From DAOUTY01 sp964453665 (GTDB lineage Bacteria > Chloroflexota > Dehalococcoidia > SZUA-161): DNA of 64,000 nucleotides. A model generated the notes under the pieces. That model was not told where the DNA came from, did no database searches, and saw only the letters and a list, made by a program, of their open reading frames with translations. How positions within the stretch are numbered: position 1 is the first letter of the stretch; every line of letters begins with the position of its first letter. Positions 54,111 to 63,157 of the stretch are shown piece by piece. The position numbers and the translations under genes were made by a program. The DNA lies in contig CAYVQT010000007.1 in assembly GCA_964453665.1 (NCBI GenBank), forward strand, positions 6,062 through 70,061, given 5' to 3'.

Positions 54111-54815
54111 TCATGTCGCTATTACAAAGTATCCGATGGGCCATGAACCTCTCATGTAATTTCTCGATAAATATCCAAGAACAAGAAACAGCGCGTTGCT
54201 CGCTGTTACCAGCGGGCTCAAGAGCTTTATATTATTAATGGGCTGCGATATTAAGTTCCCCAAGACCCAGAATATACTGCTAACCCTGTGTATCTTACAG
54301 GTTTGGTAGCTGGCATCATCGAAAAGCCTGGTCAATGCAGCTTCTATAAAGCGGAAGTAGTCACTGTACTCCCGTGTCCCGTGTGGTTGCATAAAGAAGG
54401 GTATCCAGAACAGCGCATTAGCGCCGGATTTCTTTACCCTACGTATCTCTCTAAGTAGTTGTAGAGTATTGTAAACATGTTCCAGTGTGCTGAAACAAAC
54501 GACTGAATCGTACGCTTTGGACGGAATCGGGAGCGGCATCTCAAAATCAGCTTCGATATCTTCGCTTCGCTGTATCATCCTATCAGCGCTGATTACACGG
54601 CATCTTTCCCGATCGAAAGAGCTCCAATATCGGGGGAGATGACCGCCACCAATATCTAAGATATCACCGGACAAGTTACACAAATCCCTGGTGGCCGCGT
54701 CGCGAATGACTCTATTCAGAGAAACCCTGGCAAATATTCTCCGGAGAGCAATCTTGAGATCAGGAACATAATCCTCAACATGAGTTTCCATAACATACAG
54801 CCCTGCACAAGGCAT
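54111..54815 (-). CDS. SAM-dependent methyltransferase
   Basis: This 234-residue protein has NLSGDILDIGGGHLPRYWSS (motif I), RVISADRMIQ, and YDSVVCFSTLEHVYNTLQLL followed by REIRRVKKSGANALFWIPF. These match Methyltransf_11. The start is well supported by GGAGG at 54825-54821. A GAAA-loop hairpin lies just upstream of that site. It is followed after 44 nt by the fusion gene. Confidence 0.82.
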   Translation of the reverse strand: MPCAGLYVMETHVEDYVPDLKIALRRIFARVSLNRVIRDAATRDLCNLSGDILDIGGGHLPRYWSSFDRERCRVISADRMIQRSEDIEADFEMPLPIPSKAYDSVVCFSTLEHVYNTLQLLREIRRVKKSGANALFWIPFFMQPHGTREYSDYFRFIEAALTRLFDDASYQTCKIHRVSSIFWVLGNLISQPINNIKLLSPLVTASNALFLVLGYLSRNYMRGSWPIGYFVIAT

Positions 54816-54829
54816 AAGTACCTCCTTTC

Positions 54830-54854
54830 GGGTCTTTCGACCCTTTTTATTTTT
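54830..54854. promoter_or_regulatory. 5-bp hairpin with T-tract on the plus strand, next to a leftward ribosome binding site
   Basis: GGGTC (54830-54834) and GACCC (54839-54843) flank TTTC, followed by TTTTTATTTTTT. On the plus strand this looks like a small rho-independent terminator. On the minus strand it gives a GAAA tetraloop hairpin directly before the AAAGGAGG of the methyltransferase gene. Confidence 0.5.
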
Positions 54855-55009
54855 TCCTCGGAGTTATCTTACGCCATATTTCTTTTTACAAGAACTCTAA
54901 GACATTACCTTATTTTTAAAGTGGGTAATAATCTATGCTCCAACCCTTTTAAATCCAACCAACCGTAAAAGAGGAGAATCAATAAATACAACTACTTGAC
55001 ATTCCATAG

Positions 55010-56140
55010 TCAGTCTTTAGCAATCATATTATTGATCAACGAGGGTATATATGAGTGGTACCGCTTCCAGTTATCGCGGGGAGCATTCTTATCAATATGT
55101 TCATTATGAAGTAGGCTATGTATACTCCCAGTTTTAAGCATTTGGATGAATTTTGTTAGCTCATTAAGATCGCCGTAGTAGAAATGCGATTGATACGTTA
55201 AAAATTTTTGTAAAACAACTTCTGAATCGTATGAATGCTTTATTTGTTCTATCATCATTTTCAGTTTCTCTTTGTTATTATCGTAAATTATAAAATTTGG
55301 TGTAAGTTTTCCTGGCCCATCAGTATGGACATCCTCTTTAAGCCAATGTGAAGGGCACCAATAACTATAAGGAGTAAATATATAAGCTCCACATGCTTGA
55401 AGCTCTGCAATGGGAATACCAAAGCTTTCACGATGCGCGATAAAATATATGCTGCATTGCCTGTAAATTGCCCTTATATCCTCTATAGAATACGAGCCTT
55501 CTAGAATAATATACTTCGTATTTGTATCTTCTAATGCCTCTAATTGAGTACAACGCTCATTTAAAAAATCTTTTCGTTCAAAATCCACAAGAGCTATAAA
55601 TTCTTTCTGTTCTGGATAAAGCGTTCCATCGTCCAAATTAACACCTATGCAGCTATAAGGTTGTGCTGATCTTGGCATAGGATGTTCGCTGATAACAGAC
55701 GTTACTAGATACCAATCGTATCTCTCGATACCAAAATTACCAGCTGATATTCCATGTTCTTTTGAACCTTCTTTTAGCCATTTATTCCATGCGCCTCGCG
55801 TTGGTAAGTAATAATTACTATAATTAACTATTGGCATACCAGGTAGAATCTTTCTAAGTTCCTCGATTCGAAAGTTGCGGATAAATGCAGTTGGAATGCT
55901 TTGTATCACGATTACTGCATCATATGATTCTAAATTCTTAACATAGGTCTTGAAATAATTATTTCTATTGAGTAACAGATCTTTAAAAGACCTCATAATA
56001 GTAGTAGGCAACGATAAATAACTTAACCCGTCGTAGAATATATCAGCTTCACAACCAATAAAATTAAGCATCCGTTCTAGGCCTTTGGCCATGGGAAGAA
56101 TAAAACTACGCTCTCTATTTGCTAATAATGCTAATCGCAA
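55010..56140 (-). CDS. GT4-like glycosyltransferase, AT-rich
   Basis: This 376-residue protein has SYSIEDIRAIYRQCSIYFIA followed by the E-x7-E segment ESFGIPIAE and ACGAYIFTPY, the donor half of a GT-B enzyme. The N-terminal half is not like its neighbours. The start is TTG 56140 with AAGG upstream. Codon use is visibly more AT-rich than in adjacent genes, suggesting separate acquisition. Confidence 0.72.
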   Translation of the reverse strand: MRLALLANRERSFILPMAKGLERMLNFIGCEADIFYDGLSYLSLPTTIMRSFKDLLLNRNNYFKTYVKNLESYDAVIVIQSIPTAFIRNFRIEELRKILPGMPIVNYSNYYLPTRGAWNKWLKEGSKEHGISAGNFGIERYDWYLVTSVISEHPMPRSAQPYSCIGVNLDDGTLYPEQKEFIALVDFERKDFLNERCTQLEALEDTNTKYIILEGSYSIEDIRAIYRQCSIYFIAHRESFGIPIAELQACGAYIFTPYSYWCPSHWLKEDVHTDGPGKLTPNFIIYDNNKEKLKMMIEQIKHSYDSEVVLQKFLTYQSHFYYGDLNELTKFIQMLKTGSIHSLLHNEHIDKNAPRDNWKRYHSYIPSLINNMIAKD

Positions 56141-56316
56141 AACATTACCTTAAGAAGTTATTTCAACTTTCAATATGCACTCATATTTCTACCGTTGAAA
56201 ATATAGTCATTATCAAATTCTACGTGCCCATATCATAGTAAGGTTTATTATATGATTATTCTCGATTTATTTCGCACATTTATTTTTTACCCATTCTTAA
56301 TATAGCCCCTATTCTG

Positions 56317-57216
56317 TCATAGTGAGGAGGCCTGCCTTGATTTTGAATTGATTCTTATTAAATAGAATAGTGAGGTTAATTTGCTTTTTGGATTGCTCGG
56401 TGTAAATAACTCTGGAGAAGTCGTTGCATATACATCCCCATAGCCTGGCCTTAAAGGAAGTGACTCCAGAATCCCACACATTTGATCTGGAGTAACCCAC
56501 TTTTCAAGAGTTAAACACATTGATTCACAGATAGTGTAGTTGAAGTAGTAGGTTCCAATGCTGGAAAGGTGCTTAACACAATTTATAGCCTCGCCTATAA
56601 TAGACGGATGATATTCAAAAGAAATAGTCTCAATTGGCACGAATAAACCATTAAGAACGTTGAATTCATATCCTTCCACATCAATCTTGCAGAAGACAGG
56701 TATTCCGTATTGCTCTAGTAACTTTCCTAGGGTTGTTACCGGTACTGTGATGCTTTTATCCCAATGGTAGTTAGCCAGCCTGCCACTTGGTCTCTCGGCT
56801 TCTAGCCACTCCTTCGAGAGGGTTGACATGCTGCCATTTTCACGGCAAAGCATTAATTGCGCTCCTCCTTCTTTATCTCCAACAGCTTTCGGACATATTG
56901 TAACTCTACGATTTTTTTTATATTTTGCTTGAAGATGTTTTACACAACTTGGTTGGGGCTCTACTGCCACTGAGATCGCGCCAAGAGCAATAAAAGCATC
57001 AATTCTCGTGCCAATATTGGCCCCAATATCAAAACATAAATCTCCTTTATTGATGAATTTAGAATATAGCTTCAGTATTTCCTGCCGCCGAACTTTTTCT
57101 TCCTTCTTACGGATATACACCGATCGCCACCGAAAACAGTTCAGCCAATATATGACTATAGAAGCTAGCCTGTATAACCTAAATATTATCAGCAATTTGA
57201 CTAGCATGTTCTTCAT
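56317..57216 (-). CDS. FkbM family methyltransferase
   Basis: This 299-residue protein has GDLCFDIGANIGTRIDAFIA (motif I), ISVAVEPQPSCVKHLQ, MSTLSKEWLE and VFCKIDVEGYEFNVLNGL, the full FkbM pattern with the KIDVEGxE signature. FkbM enzymes O-methylate sugars or polyketides. ATG 57216 with GGAA is preferred to TTG 57228. An N-terminal hydrophobic stretch (LLIIFRLYRLASIVIYWL) may anchor it to the membrane. AT-rich, like its neighbour. Confidence 0.83.
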   Translation of the reverse strand: MKNMLVKLLIIFRLYRLASIVIYWLNCFRWRSVYIRKKEEKVRRQEILKLYSKFINKGDLCFDIGANIGTRIDAFIALGAISVAVEPQPSCVKHLQAKYKKNRRVTICPKAVGDKEGGAQLMLCRENGSMSTLSKEWLEAERPSGRLANYHWDKSITVPVTTLGKLLEQYGIPVFCKIDVEGYEFNVLNGLFVPIETISFEYHPSIIGEAINCVKHLSSIGTYYFNYTICESMCLTLEKWVTPDQMCGILESLPLRPGYGDVYATTSPELFTPSNPKSKLTSLFYLIRINSKSRQASSL

Positions 57217-57228
57217 TGAGAATTCCAA

Positions 57229-57740
57229 ATCACCGCTACATTCTATAGACGGTAATATTTCGAACGTATGAAGATGAATGCTTCTATCTGTCTTTTTAAA
57301 AGCGCCTTAGATATCGGCAGAGCATATTATATTAGGATTCGATTAATATTTAAAGCGCCCGATGGTGGTTGTGATTATACATATTCAGCGAAAGTTAGAC
57401 ACCGTAGCTTAGCTACATTAATGAACACTTCAATACGCGAAGCCTTGGCCCCTGAGGTTTATATTGTAATTCTTACCTTCTTCCAGTGTCTTGCTTTTAC
57501 CTTCCTTTCTACAGCGTATTATCTCCAATTACTACATAGTGCAGACGTTATAGGGTGTCATATCGCCATGCACAATGACTGCGCCTCACTCCAGATAGGC
57601 CACGATAATTACCGCGAAGTAAGAAGTCCGAAATTAATAGCGTACTTCAATTTGAACATAAACGAGAAAATAAAAGATATACCTTTTTCAGCAAGACTAC
57701 TTGATTGGGCCTGCGGCAAAACCCCCTAGCATAGCCCTAC
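57229..57740. other. AT-rich stretch without convincing gene
   Basis: About 510 nt lie between the FkbM gene and the ABC ATPase gene. A 153-codon rightward frame runs from 57268 to 57729, but it has no recognisable domain, no ribosome binding site and an orientation against all neighbours. It may be a decayed insertion. Confidence 0.4.
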
Positions 57741-58973
57741 TTATTCATAATCCCACTCGTGCTCCGGGAGTATCAGCGCACAGGTAAGCAAATCACCGGG
57801 CTTGGACGAAAGCACACGTAACTGCACAGTATTTTCAGCGGAAAGCAAGGTGCCAGGTCGATCACCTGCCAGGATCGCGACGCGCAGAGAATAGACACCC
57901 GGCAGTAACGGTAAATTCGGTATTCTGCATTTTACGGTCCCCGTACCTTCAAAGTCTATGCTGTCTCCCTGCGCCTTGCTGTGCAATATGGCCAGCTCCA
58001 GGCCGTCCGCTCTCTTGATACCGATTTGAAAAGCCGGTTTTACCAGACGTTGCCCTGCTTCAAATACAACACGGATGGTGCAGTCTTCGCCTGCCAGCAC
58101 CTCATTTACCTGCTCACTGCTTTTACCATGAACTTCAACCGATTTCAGGGAAATATTATGGGCTGCGTGGTCTACGGCAACACCGGTAGAGACCGCTTCA
58201 TCACCGGAAGATGAAATCATGTGGTTAGAGTAGGAATTGCAGACTTCGACAGCTTCTCCGTCCTCTCTTATCCGGCCTTTCTGGAGCCAGATAACTCTAC
58301 GGCACATACGCTGCATAACTACCATATTATGGGATACGAACACGAGCGCACATCCCTTTCCTATCAACTCGCCCATCTTTGCGAAACACTTTGCCTGAAA
58401 GGCGACATCGCCAACGGCCAGCACCTCGTCCACCAGCAGTATATCGGGATTGACATGTACCGCAACGGAGAAACCCAGCCTGACCATCATACCCGACGAA
58501 TACCTCTTGATAGGCGTATCTATGAAACCCTCGATATCCGCAAAGTCAACGATATCGTCCAACTTTCTCTTTATCTCCTGTCTTGTCATGCCCAGTATCG
58601 CCCCGTTGAGGAATATGTTTTCCCGCCCGGTAAGCTCAGGGTGAAAACCTGCCTGCAGCTCGATAAGCACCCCCATCCTGCCGTTAACCAAGATATTCCC
58701 CTGTGTGGGCCTGGTGATTCCTGCCAGCAGCCTCAAGGTTGTGGTTTTGCCGGCACCATTGGGTCCTATGATACCGAGAGTTTCACCTTTATCAACCTGA
58801 AAGCTGAAATCCTTCAAAGCCCAGATATAACGCCCTTCATAATAGTTTCTGTTGCCTCTCCTGAGATGTATCAGCTGGCCGGTCAGGTTGTACAGGTCCT
58901 CGCGCAGGGTGCGATAACCTACCTGGCCTTTCCGGTATTTCTTGGAAATGTTATCAACTGTTATGGCTGGCAT
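57741..58973 (-). CDS. ABC transporter ATP-binding protein, Wzt/TagH type
   Basis: This 410-residue ATPase of polysaccharide exporters has Walker A GPNGAGKTT (residues 70-78), signature YSSGM near 158-162, Walker B ILLVDEVLAVGD and the H-loop VSHN. The last ~120 residues form an extra beta-rich domain (GAGDCTIRVVFEAG-like strands, PGVYSLRVAILAG) as in Wzt proteins, where it recognises the modified chain end. It pairs with the permease at 59525; a small unrelated gene lies between them. Confidence 0.92.
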   Translation of the reverse strand: MPAITVDNISKKYRKGQVGYRTLREDLYNLTGQLIHLRRGNRNYYEGRYIWALKDFSFQVDKGETLGIIGPNGAGKTTTLRLLAGITRPTQGNILVNGRMGVLIELQAGFHPELTGRENIFLNGAILGMTRQEIKRKLDDIVDFADIEGFIDTPIKRYSSGMMVRLGFSVAVHVNPDILLVDEVLAVGDVAFQAKCFAKMGELIGKGCALVFVSHNMVVMQRMCRRVIWLQKGRIREDGEAVEVCNSYSNHMISSSGDEAVSTGVAVDHAAHNISLKSVEVHGKSSEQVNEVLAGEDCTIRVVFEAGQRLVKPAFQIGIKRADGLELAILHSKAQGDSIDFEGTGTVKCRIPNLPLLPGVYSLRVAILAGDRPGTLLSAENTVQLRVLSSKPGDLLTCALILPEHEWDYE

Positions 58974-59012
58974 GGATTCTAGCTCCTGGCTGGTAGTTGA
59001 TAGCTCATGGCT

Positions 59013-59054
59013 GATGGCTCGTGGCTGATGGCTCGTGGCTGATGGCTCGTGGCT
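59013..59054. repeat. three tandem copies of a 14-bp unit
   Basis: GATGGCTCGTGGCT occurs three times without change at 59013-59026, 59027-59040 and 59041-59054, preceded by a partial variant (AGCTCATGGCT). It lies between the ABC ATPase start and the four-helix-bundle gene. Confidence 0.9.
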
Positions 59055-59066
59055 TAATTCCCTACG

Positions 59067-59092
59067 AACTATGAGCTATAAACTATGAACCA
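59067..59092. repeat. direct repeat flanking the four-helix-bundle gene, left copy
   Basis: These 26 bp (starting AACTATGAGCTATAAACTAT) match 59497-59522 at 25 of 26 positions. A further partial copy (GAACTATGAGCTTTT) at 59101 encodes the last codons of the gene. Confidence 0.85.
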
Positions 59093-59096
59093 ATGC

Positions 59097-59495
59097 CTAT
59101 GAACTATGAGCTTTTATTGAATTTATAAGTGCGTTTAGCATTTTCGCTATTTGCCTGGCTCCTTCCTTCAATGCTGTGAACTTGTCCCCGGTTATCCAGT
59201 TTTGTTTTACAAATATCTCGAGCAGAGTTAAAGTCTCATATAAAGAACCTCTGGCAATATATAAGAATTGCACGAATTCTTTTTGTGAATACCTACCCTT
59301 TCCCTCTGCTATGTTCATAGCGACCGAGCTGCTGGCCGATTCCAACTGCTCAATTAATCGAAAATGCCTTCTGTCGGTTTCCAAACTGGCGCTCATAGAG
59401 ATTATTTCTACCGCCCAATCAATCGCTTTTTGCCAGACATCCAAATCTTCATATCCGAACCTGCTTTCTTCCACAATGCCTCTTTCTAAAACCAT
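59097..59495 (-). CDS. four-helix-bundle protein (S23/IVP family)
   Basis: This 132-residue protein has FGYEDLDVWQKAIDWAVEII, FRLIEQLESASSSVAMNIAE and GKGRYSQKEFVQFLYIARGS, then the LYETLTLLEI core. All belong to the family first seen in 23S rRNA intervening sequences and as stand-alone genes of unknown role. It lies between the permease and ATPase genes of one exporter, bordered by direct repeats. Its last residues (AHSS) are encoded by the repeat itself. It looks like a mobile or repeat-borne cassette that entered an operon. Confidence 0.9.
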   Translation of the reverse strand: MVLERGIVEESRFGYEDLDVWQKAIDWAVEIISMSASLETDRRHFRLIEQLESASSSVAMNIAEGKGRYSQKEFVQFLYIARGSLYETLTLLEIFVKQNWITGDKFTALKEGARQIAKMLNALINSIKAHSS

Positions 59496-59496
59496 C

Positions 59497-59522
59497 AACT
59501 ATGAGCTATAAACCATGAACCA
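59497..59522. repeat. direct repeat flanking the four-helix-bundle gene, right copy
   Basis: This copy of the 59067-59092 repeat sits at the other edge of the gene, touching its start codon and lying 2 nt from the permease stop. Confidence 0.85.
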
Positions 59523-59524
59523 TC

Positions 59525-60307
59525 TCATACTATATCGGCGAAGGTCATTTCGATGCGCTTGAAATAGAGGTAGCCCAGGATAAAGAGAACCACCGCTCCT
59601 GCTGCCGCTACACCCAGATAGAAATAGTCCGGCGGCAGCCCTTTGACCAGGATATTGCGGTAGCCTTCTATGATTCCGGTCATCGGATTCAATAAATAGA
59701 AGGTCTGCAAGCGCTCCGGCACCTGGCTGATCGGGTAGATTATGGGTGTCGCATACATCCAGACCTGTATGAGCAGGGGGAGGGCATGCTTCACATCTCT
59801 GTAGTAGACATTGAGCGCTGAGGCGAAGAAGCATACACCTATAGTGAAGACTACCTGTATCGCAAGTATTGGTATCACGTACAGCATGTATACCGTAAAC
59901 GATACGTCGAAATAGAACATCATGCCCAGGAAGATGATAGCGGCGATCAGCAGATCGAAACCTGCCGCAAAGACACTGGAAACGGGGAAGAACTCACGCG
60001 GGAAGTATATCTTCTTGATAAGGGCAGCGTTTGCTTCCAGGCTGGGGATGGCGCGGGTCATAGAGCCGGAAAAAAAGGTCCAGAACAGAAGGGCGCTGTA
60101 GGAGAAAATAGGGTAAGGGACACCATCGCTGGGGATTTTGAGCAGCACCGAGAACACGAGGGTGAACACCAGCATGAGGACTAACGGCTGGAGCACTGCC
60201 CAGGCTATGCCCAGCACCGACTGCTTATAGCGTATCTGTATTTCACGGAAAGTCAGCACGTAGAGCAACTCGCGATAGCTGAACAACTTCTTCAGGTGGC
60301 TCATCAT
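59525..60307 (-). CDS. ABC transporter permease, Wzm/TagG type
   Basis: This 260-residue membrane protein has six predicted helices of the ABC-2 family. It starts SHLKKLFSYRELLYVLTFRE and continues IQIRYKQSVLGIAWAVLQPL, with YRDVKHALPLLIQVWMYATP and the end PPDYFYLGVAAAGAVVLFIL. It forms the channel that exports an undecaprenyl-linked glycan with the ATPase at 57741. ATG 60307 is chosen by homology; GTG 60340 is less likely. A broken copy of its N-terminus lies at 61994-62140. Confidence 0.92.
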   Translation of the reverse strand: MMSHLKKLFSYRELLYVLTFREIQIRYKQSVLGIAWAVLQPLVLMLVFTLVFSVLLKIPSDGVPYPIFSYSALLFWTFFSGSMTRAIPSLEANAALIKKIYFPREFFPVSSVFAAGFDLLIAAIIFLGMMFYFDVSFTVYMLYVIPILAIQVVFTIGVCFFASALNVYYRDVKHALPLLIQVWMYATPIIYPISQVPERLQTFYLLNPMTGIIEGYRNILVKGLPPDYFYLGVAAAGAVVLFILGYLYFKRIEMTFADIV

Positions 60308-60442
60308 TTTCGTGTTGAGTGTCGCTCCTCTCCAAATCACATGGCAAGTTTGCTGCTATTGCTCAATCTAAACCGGTTAATAGAAATATCCCGTACAGCC
60401 TTAAAATCGTGTCTCTTTCACACTTCATTCCGGGTCATAGAA

Positions 60443-61690
60443 TCACCAGCAAACGCCTTCGTATATCATGGCCTCCCTTGCTTTCAATATTCTTCTTCCA
60501 TCAATAACGAGCTTTCCTCTATAGTCCAACAGCTCGAACTCCTCCCATTCCGTTACAATAAGGATGGCATCGCAGTTTAGAACCTCTTCTGCGGTGGTAT
60601 ATTCTACGTGGGGAAACAGCTTCTTGAAATTATGCATAGCCTGTGGATCATAGACTTTAACTACCGCTCCTTCTTTTAACAGGACGTCCACGATGGTTAT
60701 CGCCCTCGAATCCCTGACATCGTCGGTGTCGGGGCGGTATGACAATCCCAGTACACCTATGCTGCTGTCTTTCAATAGCATGTACTTCTTCAGTATTTCT
60801 ATCATTCTAAATGCCTGGCTATCGTTGAAATTCACAATCTGTTTTAAGATATTCGGCACGTATCCTAATTGCTCCGCTCTGGCAATCAATGCTTTGACGT
60901 CCTTAGTAAGGCACGGCCCGCCAAAGCCTATGCCGGCCTCCAAAAATTTGCTCCCGATACGCTTATCCAGTCCAATTGCATTTGCTACCTGATAGGTATC
61001 TATGTCCAGTTGCTTGCAAATGTTGCCGATTTCATTTATAAAAGACACTTTAGTTGCCAGAAACGAATTGGAAGCGTACTTGATCATTTCAGCCGTTTTT
61101 AGATCAACTCTTACGATCGGGGCATCGAAACTTTCATACAAAGTATACAGCGTGTCTCCAGATTTGCTATCATACTCACCGATAATTATTCTGTCGGGAT
61201 TCATAAAGTCATATACTCCTTTTCCTTCTCTTAGAAATTCCGGCGTCATGCATACGCCGAAGTCATGTCCTGCCCTTTTCCCCGACTTTTCAAGAATAGG
61301 AATAACAACTTCTTCCGTAGTGCCAGGAACAACGGTGCTCTTTACTGCTATCAGAAAGTAGCTTTTTCTATTTTTTAACACGGATATGAGCTGGTTTAAT
61401 GACCCGGTTACATACTCAAGGGTTATAGAACCATCTGCCTTTGAAGGTGTGCCTACGCAGATAAAAATAATGTCCGAGTCCACTATCTGCTGATAGTCAG
61501 AGGTAGCCTCGATATCGACTTCTCTTAAAATTTCAGATAAACCTTTCTCATAAAGAGGAGACTCTTTCCTTTTAACATATTCCACTTTATTCTCATCTAT
61601 TTCAACAAGTTTAACCTTGTTTCCCAAATTAGCCAGGCAAGCTCCGGTCACCAGACCGACATAGCCACAACCTATAACTGAAATTTTCAC
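60443..61690 (-). CDS. UDP-sugar 6-dehydrogenase (Ugd/WbpA family)
   Basis: This 415-residue NAD-dependent enzyme oxidises the C6 alcohol of a UDP-sugar to a carboxylate in two steps. NAD motif GCGYVGLVTG is at residues 7-16, active-site Lys K204 in KTAEMIKYASN, and catalytic Cys C260 in GFGGPCLTKD. Sequence alone does not separate UDP-glucose from UDP-GlcNAc activity. The diacetamido-sugar genes at 21058-24709 would need a UDP-GlcNAc dehydrogenase, which this could be. The start is GTG 61690 with AGAGG upstream. Confidence 0.92.
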   Translation of the reverse strand: MKISVIGCGYVGLVTGACLANLGNKVKLVEIDENKVEYVKRKESPLYEKGLSEILREVDIEATSDYQQIVDSDIIFICVGTPSKADGSITLEYVTGSLNQLISVLKNRKSYFLIAVKSTVVPGTTEEVVIPILEKSGKRAGHDFGVCMTPEFLREGKGVYDFMNPDRIIIGEYDSKSGDTLYTLYESFDAPIVRVDLKTAEMIKYASNSFLATKVSFINEIGNICKQLDIDTYQVANAIGLDKRIGSKFLEAGIGFGGPCLTKDVKALIARAEQLGYVPNILKQIVNFNDSQAFRMIEILKKYMLLKDSSIGVLGLSYRPDTDDVRDSRAITIVDVLLKEGAVVKVYDPQAMHNFKKLFPHVEYTTAEEVLNCDAILIVTEWEEFELLDYRGKLVIDGRRILKAREAMIYEGVCW

Positions 61691-61714
61691 TTACTGCACC
61701 TCTGCGCCTTCCCT

Positions 61715-61742
61715 ATCATAAAGATCTCCCCATGCATTACAA
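61715..61742 (-). promoter_or_regulatory. possible promoter for the leftward exporter operon
   Basis: On the minus strand, TTGTAA (61742-61737) and TATGAT (61720-61715) are spaced by 16 bp, with a leader of about 20 nt before GTG 61690. Confidence 0.4.
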
Positions 61743-61993
61743 CGAGCAGGCTTCTTCTCTTACATTCATTAAAGCAAACATCCGGTTCCATAGCAGATTA
61801 GAGCTTCATTTTAGCACTTTATTTGTCAGCATATCTTCCATAACCCGCGTTGCTTTATTTATCTTATCTCCATATCCGCAGCGCTCGATTCCTAAAACCA
61901 GGCAGGGATTTTAAAAGCCACACAGTATTAAAATAGAAAAAATGGATATGGCAGGTCATAGCCGGAAATCCCAAACAATACAAATAATACAAT

Positions 61994-62140
61994 CGTCAAA
62001 ATCAGCATGAGGACCAGCGGCTGAAGCACTGCCCACGCTATACCCGGGACTGACTGCTTGTATCATATCTGTATTTCGCGTGGAGTCAGTACGTAAAGCA
62101 ACTCTCGATAGCTGAATAGCTCCTTCAGGCGGCTAAGCAT
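61994..62140 (-). pseudogene. remnant of an ABC exporter permease N-terminus
   Basis: Read leftward from ATG 62140, the sequence gives SRLKELFSYRELLYVLTPRE, then IQI, a stop, and YKQSVPGIAWAVLQPLVLML. This aligns with the first ~50 residues of the intact permease at 59525-60307. The in-frame TGA and loss of the rest show a dead copy. The DNA is clearly diverged from the intact gene. Confidence 0.88.
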
Positions 62141-62400
62141 ATCTCTGGGAACCCGGGCCCTCGGCTAATCAGGGAAATCGTCATCTAATATCATGTCTCA
62201 GGTTAACAAGGTTAACGAGCAAGCCATAAGTAGCCAGTGATGAAGTGCCATTTCCCCTGTAGTTATTAATCAGGTTCTTGATTTTACCACAGCTTTGACT
62301 GGTATGCCAATTATGCAGTATTGTCGTCTCCTAACCGAACCTCCCCATTTTGCACGTTTTACAAAACTGAGGAGTCGCTGTCCCGTACTTCTGATGTTCT

Positions 62401-62575
62401 GATATCCTGCTATAACCTCCTAGACCGTACCCAGTATTTTCACCGGGGCGAGGACTGCGTCCCGGAATGGTATAAGACTGAAAAGTGATCACCAATAAAA
62501 CGCACTTCGGATTACTGTTAATCTGGACTTCAAGATAAAACGAACCCAGGATGTTTTCTTCAGAATAGTAAAGCA
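62401..62575 (+). pseudogene. remnant of the compact phosphodiesterase gene
   Basis: The first part reads ISCYNLLDRTQYFHRGED, then CVPEWYK, matching residues 149-173 of the enzyme at 5368. After a deletion of about 150 nt the second part reads NALRITVNLDFKIKRTQDVF, matching residues ~231-250. Stops interrupt both parts. It lies some 56 kb from the intact gene. Confidence 0.88.
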
Positions 62576-62683
62576 GTTTCAGATGGGATGAAAATTCGGT
62601 ATTCCGCAGTTCGCTTCTAAAACGACGTTATATCTGGCGCCTGGGATGCTTCCTGGGCTTTTTCTGTATCCCGTGCTTGGTCT

Positions 62684-62962
62684 TTAGTTCGATGTTATCC
62701 ACTTGCGAATGGCGGCGGTGGGCATCACCTTCTTGGGCACTTTCGGTACCTTCACCTGATTGTAGGAGTTGTGGATTATGTGCCCCCCGGTCTCGTCCCA
62801 CGACCAGAAAGTTCGAAGCGCCCTGATGTAACCGCTAACGGCATGCCCCGATAGGTATCCTTCCTGAGTACTGGTGAAAGGATGCTTGATAAAGGTTTGC
62901 CGATGTTGGAGGTGAATAATATAGATTTGGATCTTATAAGCATAAATGTCGTTGATATTCAT
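62684..62962 (-). pseudogene. remnant of a tyrosine recombinase (N-terminal core-binding domain)
   Basis: The 92-codon frame contains HAVSGYIRALRTFWSW and KVPKVPKKVMPT, typical of the SAM-like N-terminal domain and linker of XerC/D-type phage integrases. The catalytic domain with R-H-R-Y is absent. The rest of the frame is not conserved. It is probably a relic of an integrated element. Confidence 0.7.
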
Positions 62963-63094
62963 ATTGAAGCAATTTTATTTTAGGAATTGTTGCAACTTAT
63001 GTACGGCTCCTTCCACCATAGAAATCGTACGTACACTTTCCCCTTCACTTCTGGCACATTGGCGTTAGCACTCTATCAGCATATTGAATAGCAT

Positions 63095-63123
63095 TTGCGA
63101 TGTTATACTGTGATACCTATAAT
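63095..63123 (+). promoter_or_regulatory. promoter of the AT-rich orphan gene
   Basis: TTGCGA at 63095-63100 and TATAAT at 63118-63123 are spaced by 17 bp, about 30 nt upstream of ATG 63158 allowing for the start site. Confidence 0.5.
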
Positions 63124-63157
63124 ATAGTAAATTTTTAACATCTCTGAAGATTTATTT

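Noticed and set aside
57268..57729. 153-codon rightward frame
   Set aside because: It has no recognisable domain or ribosome binding site and is opposite to all neighbours; kept only as an unexplained intergenic stretch.
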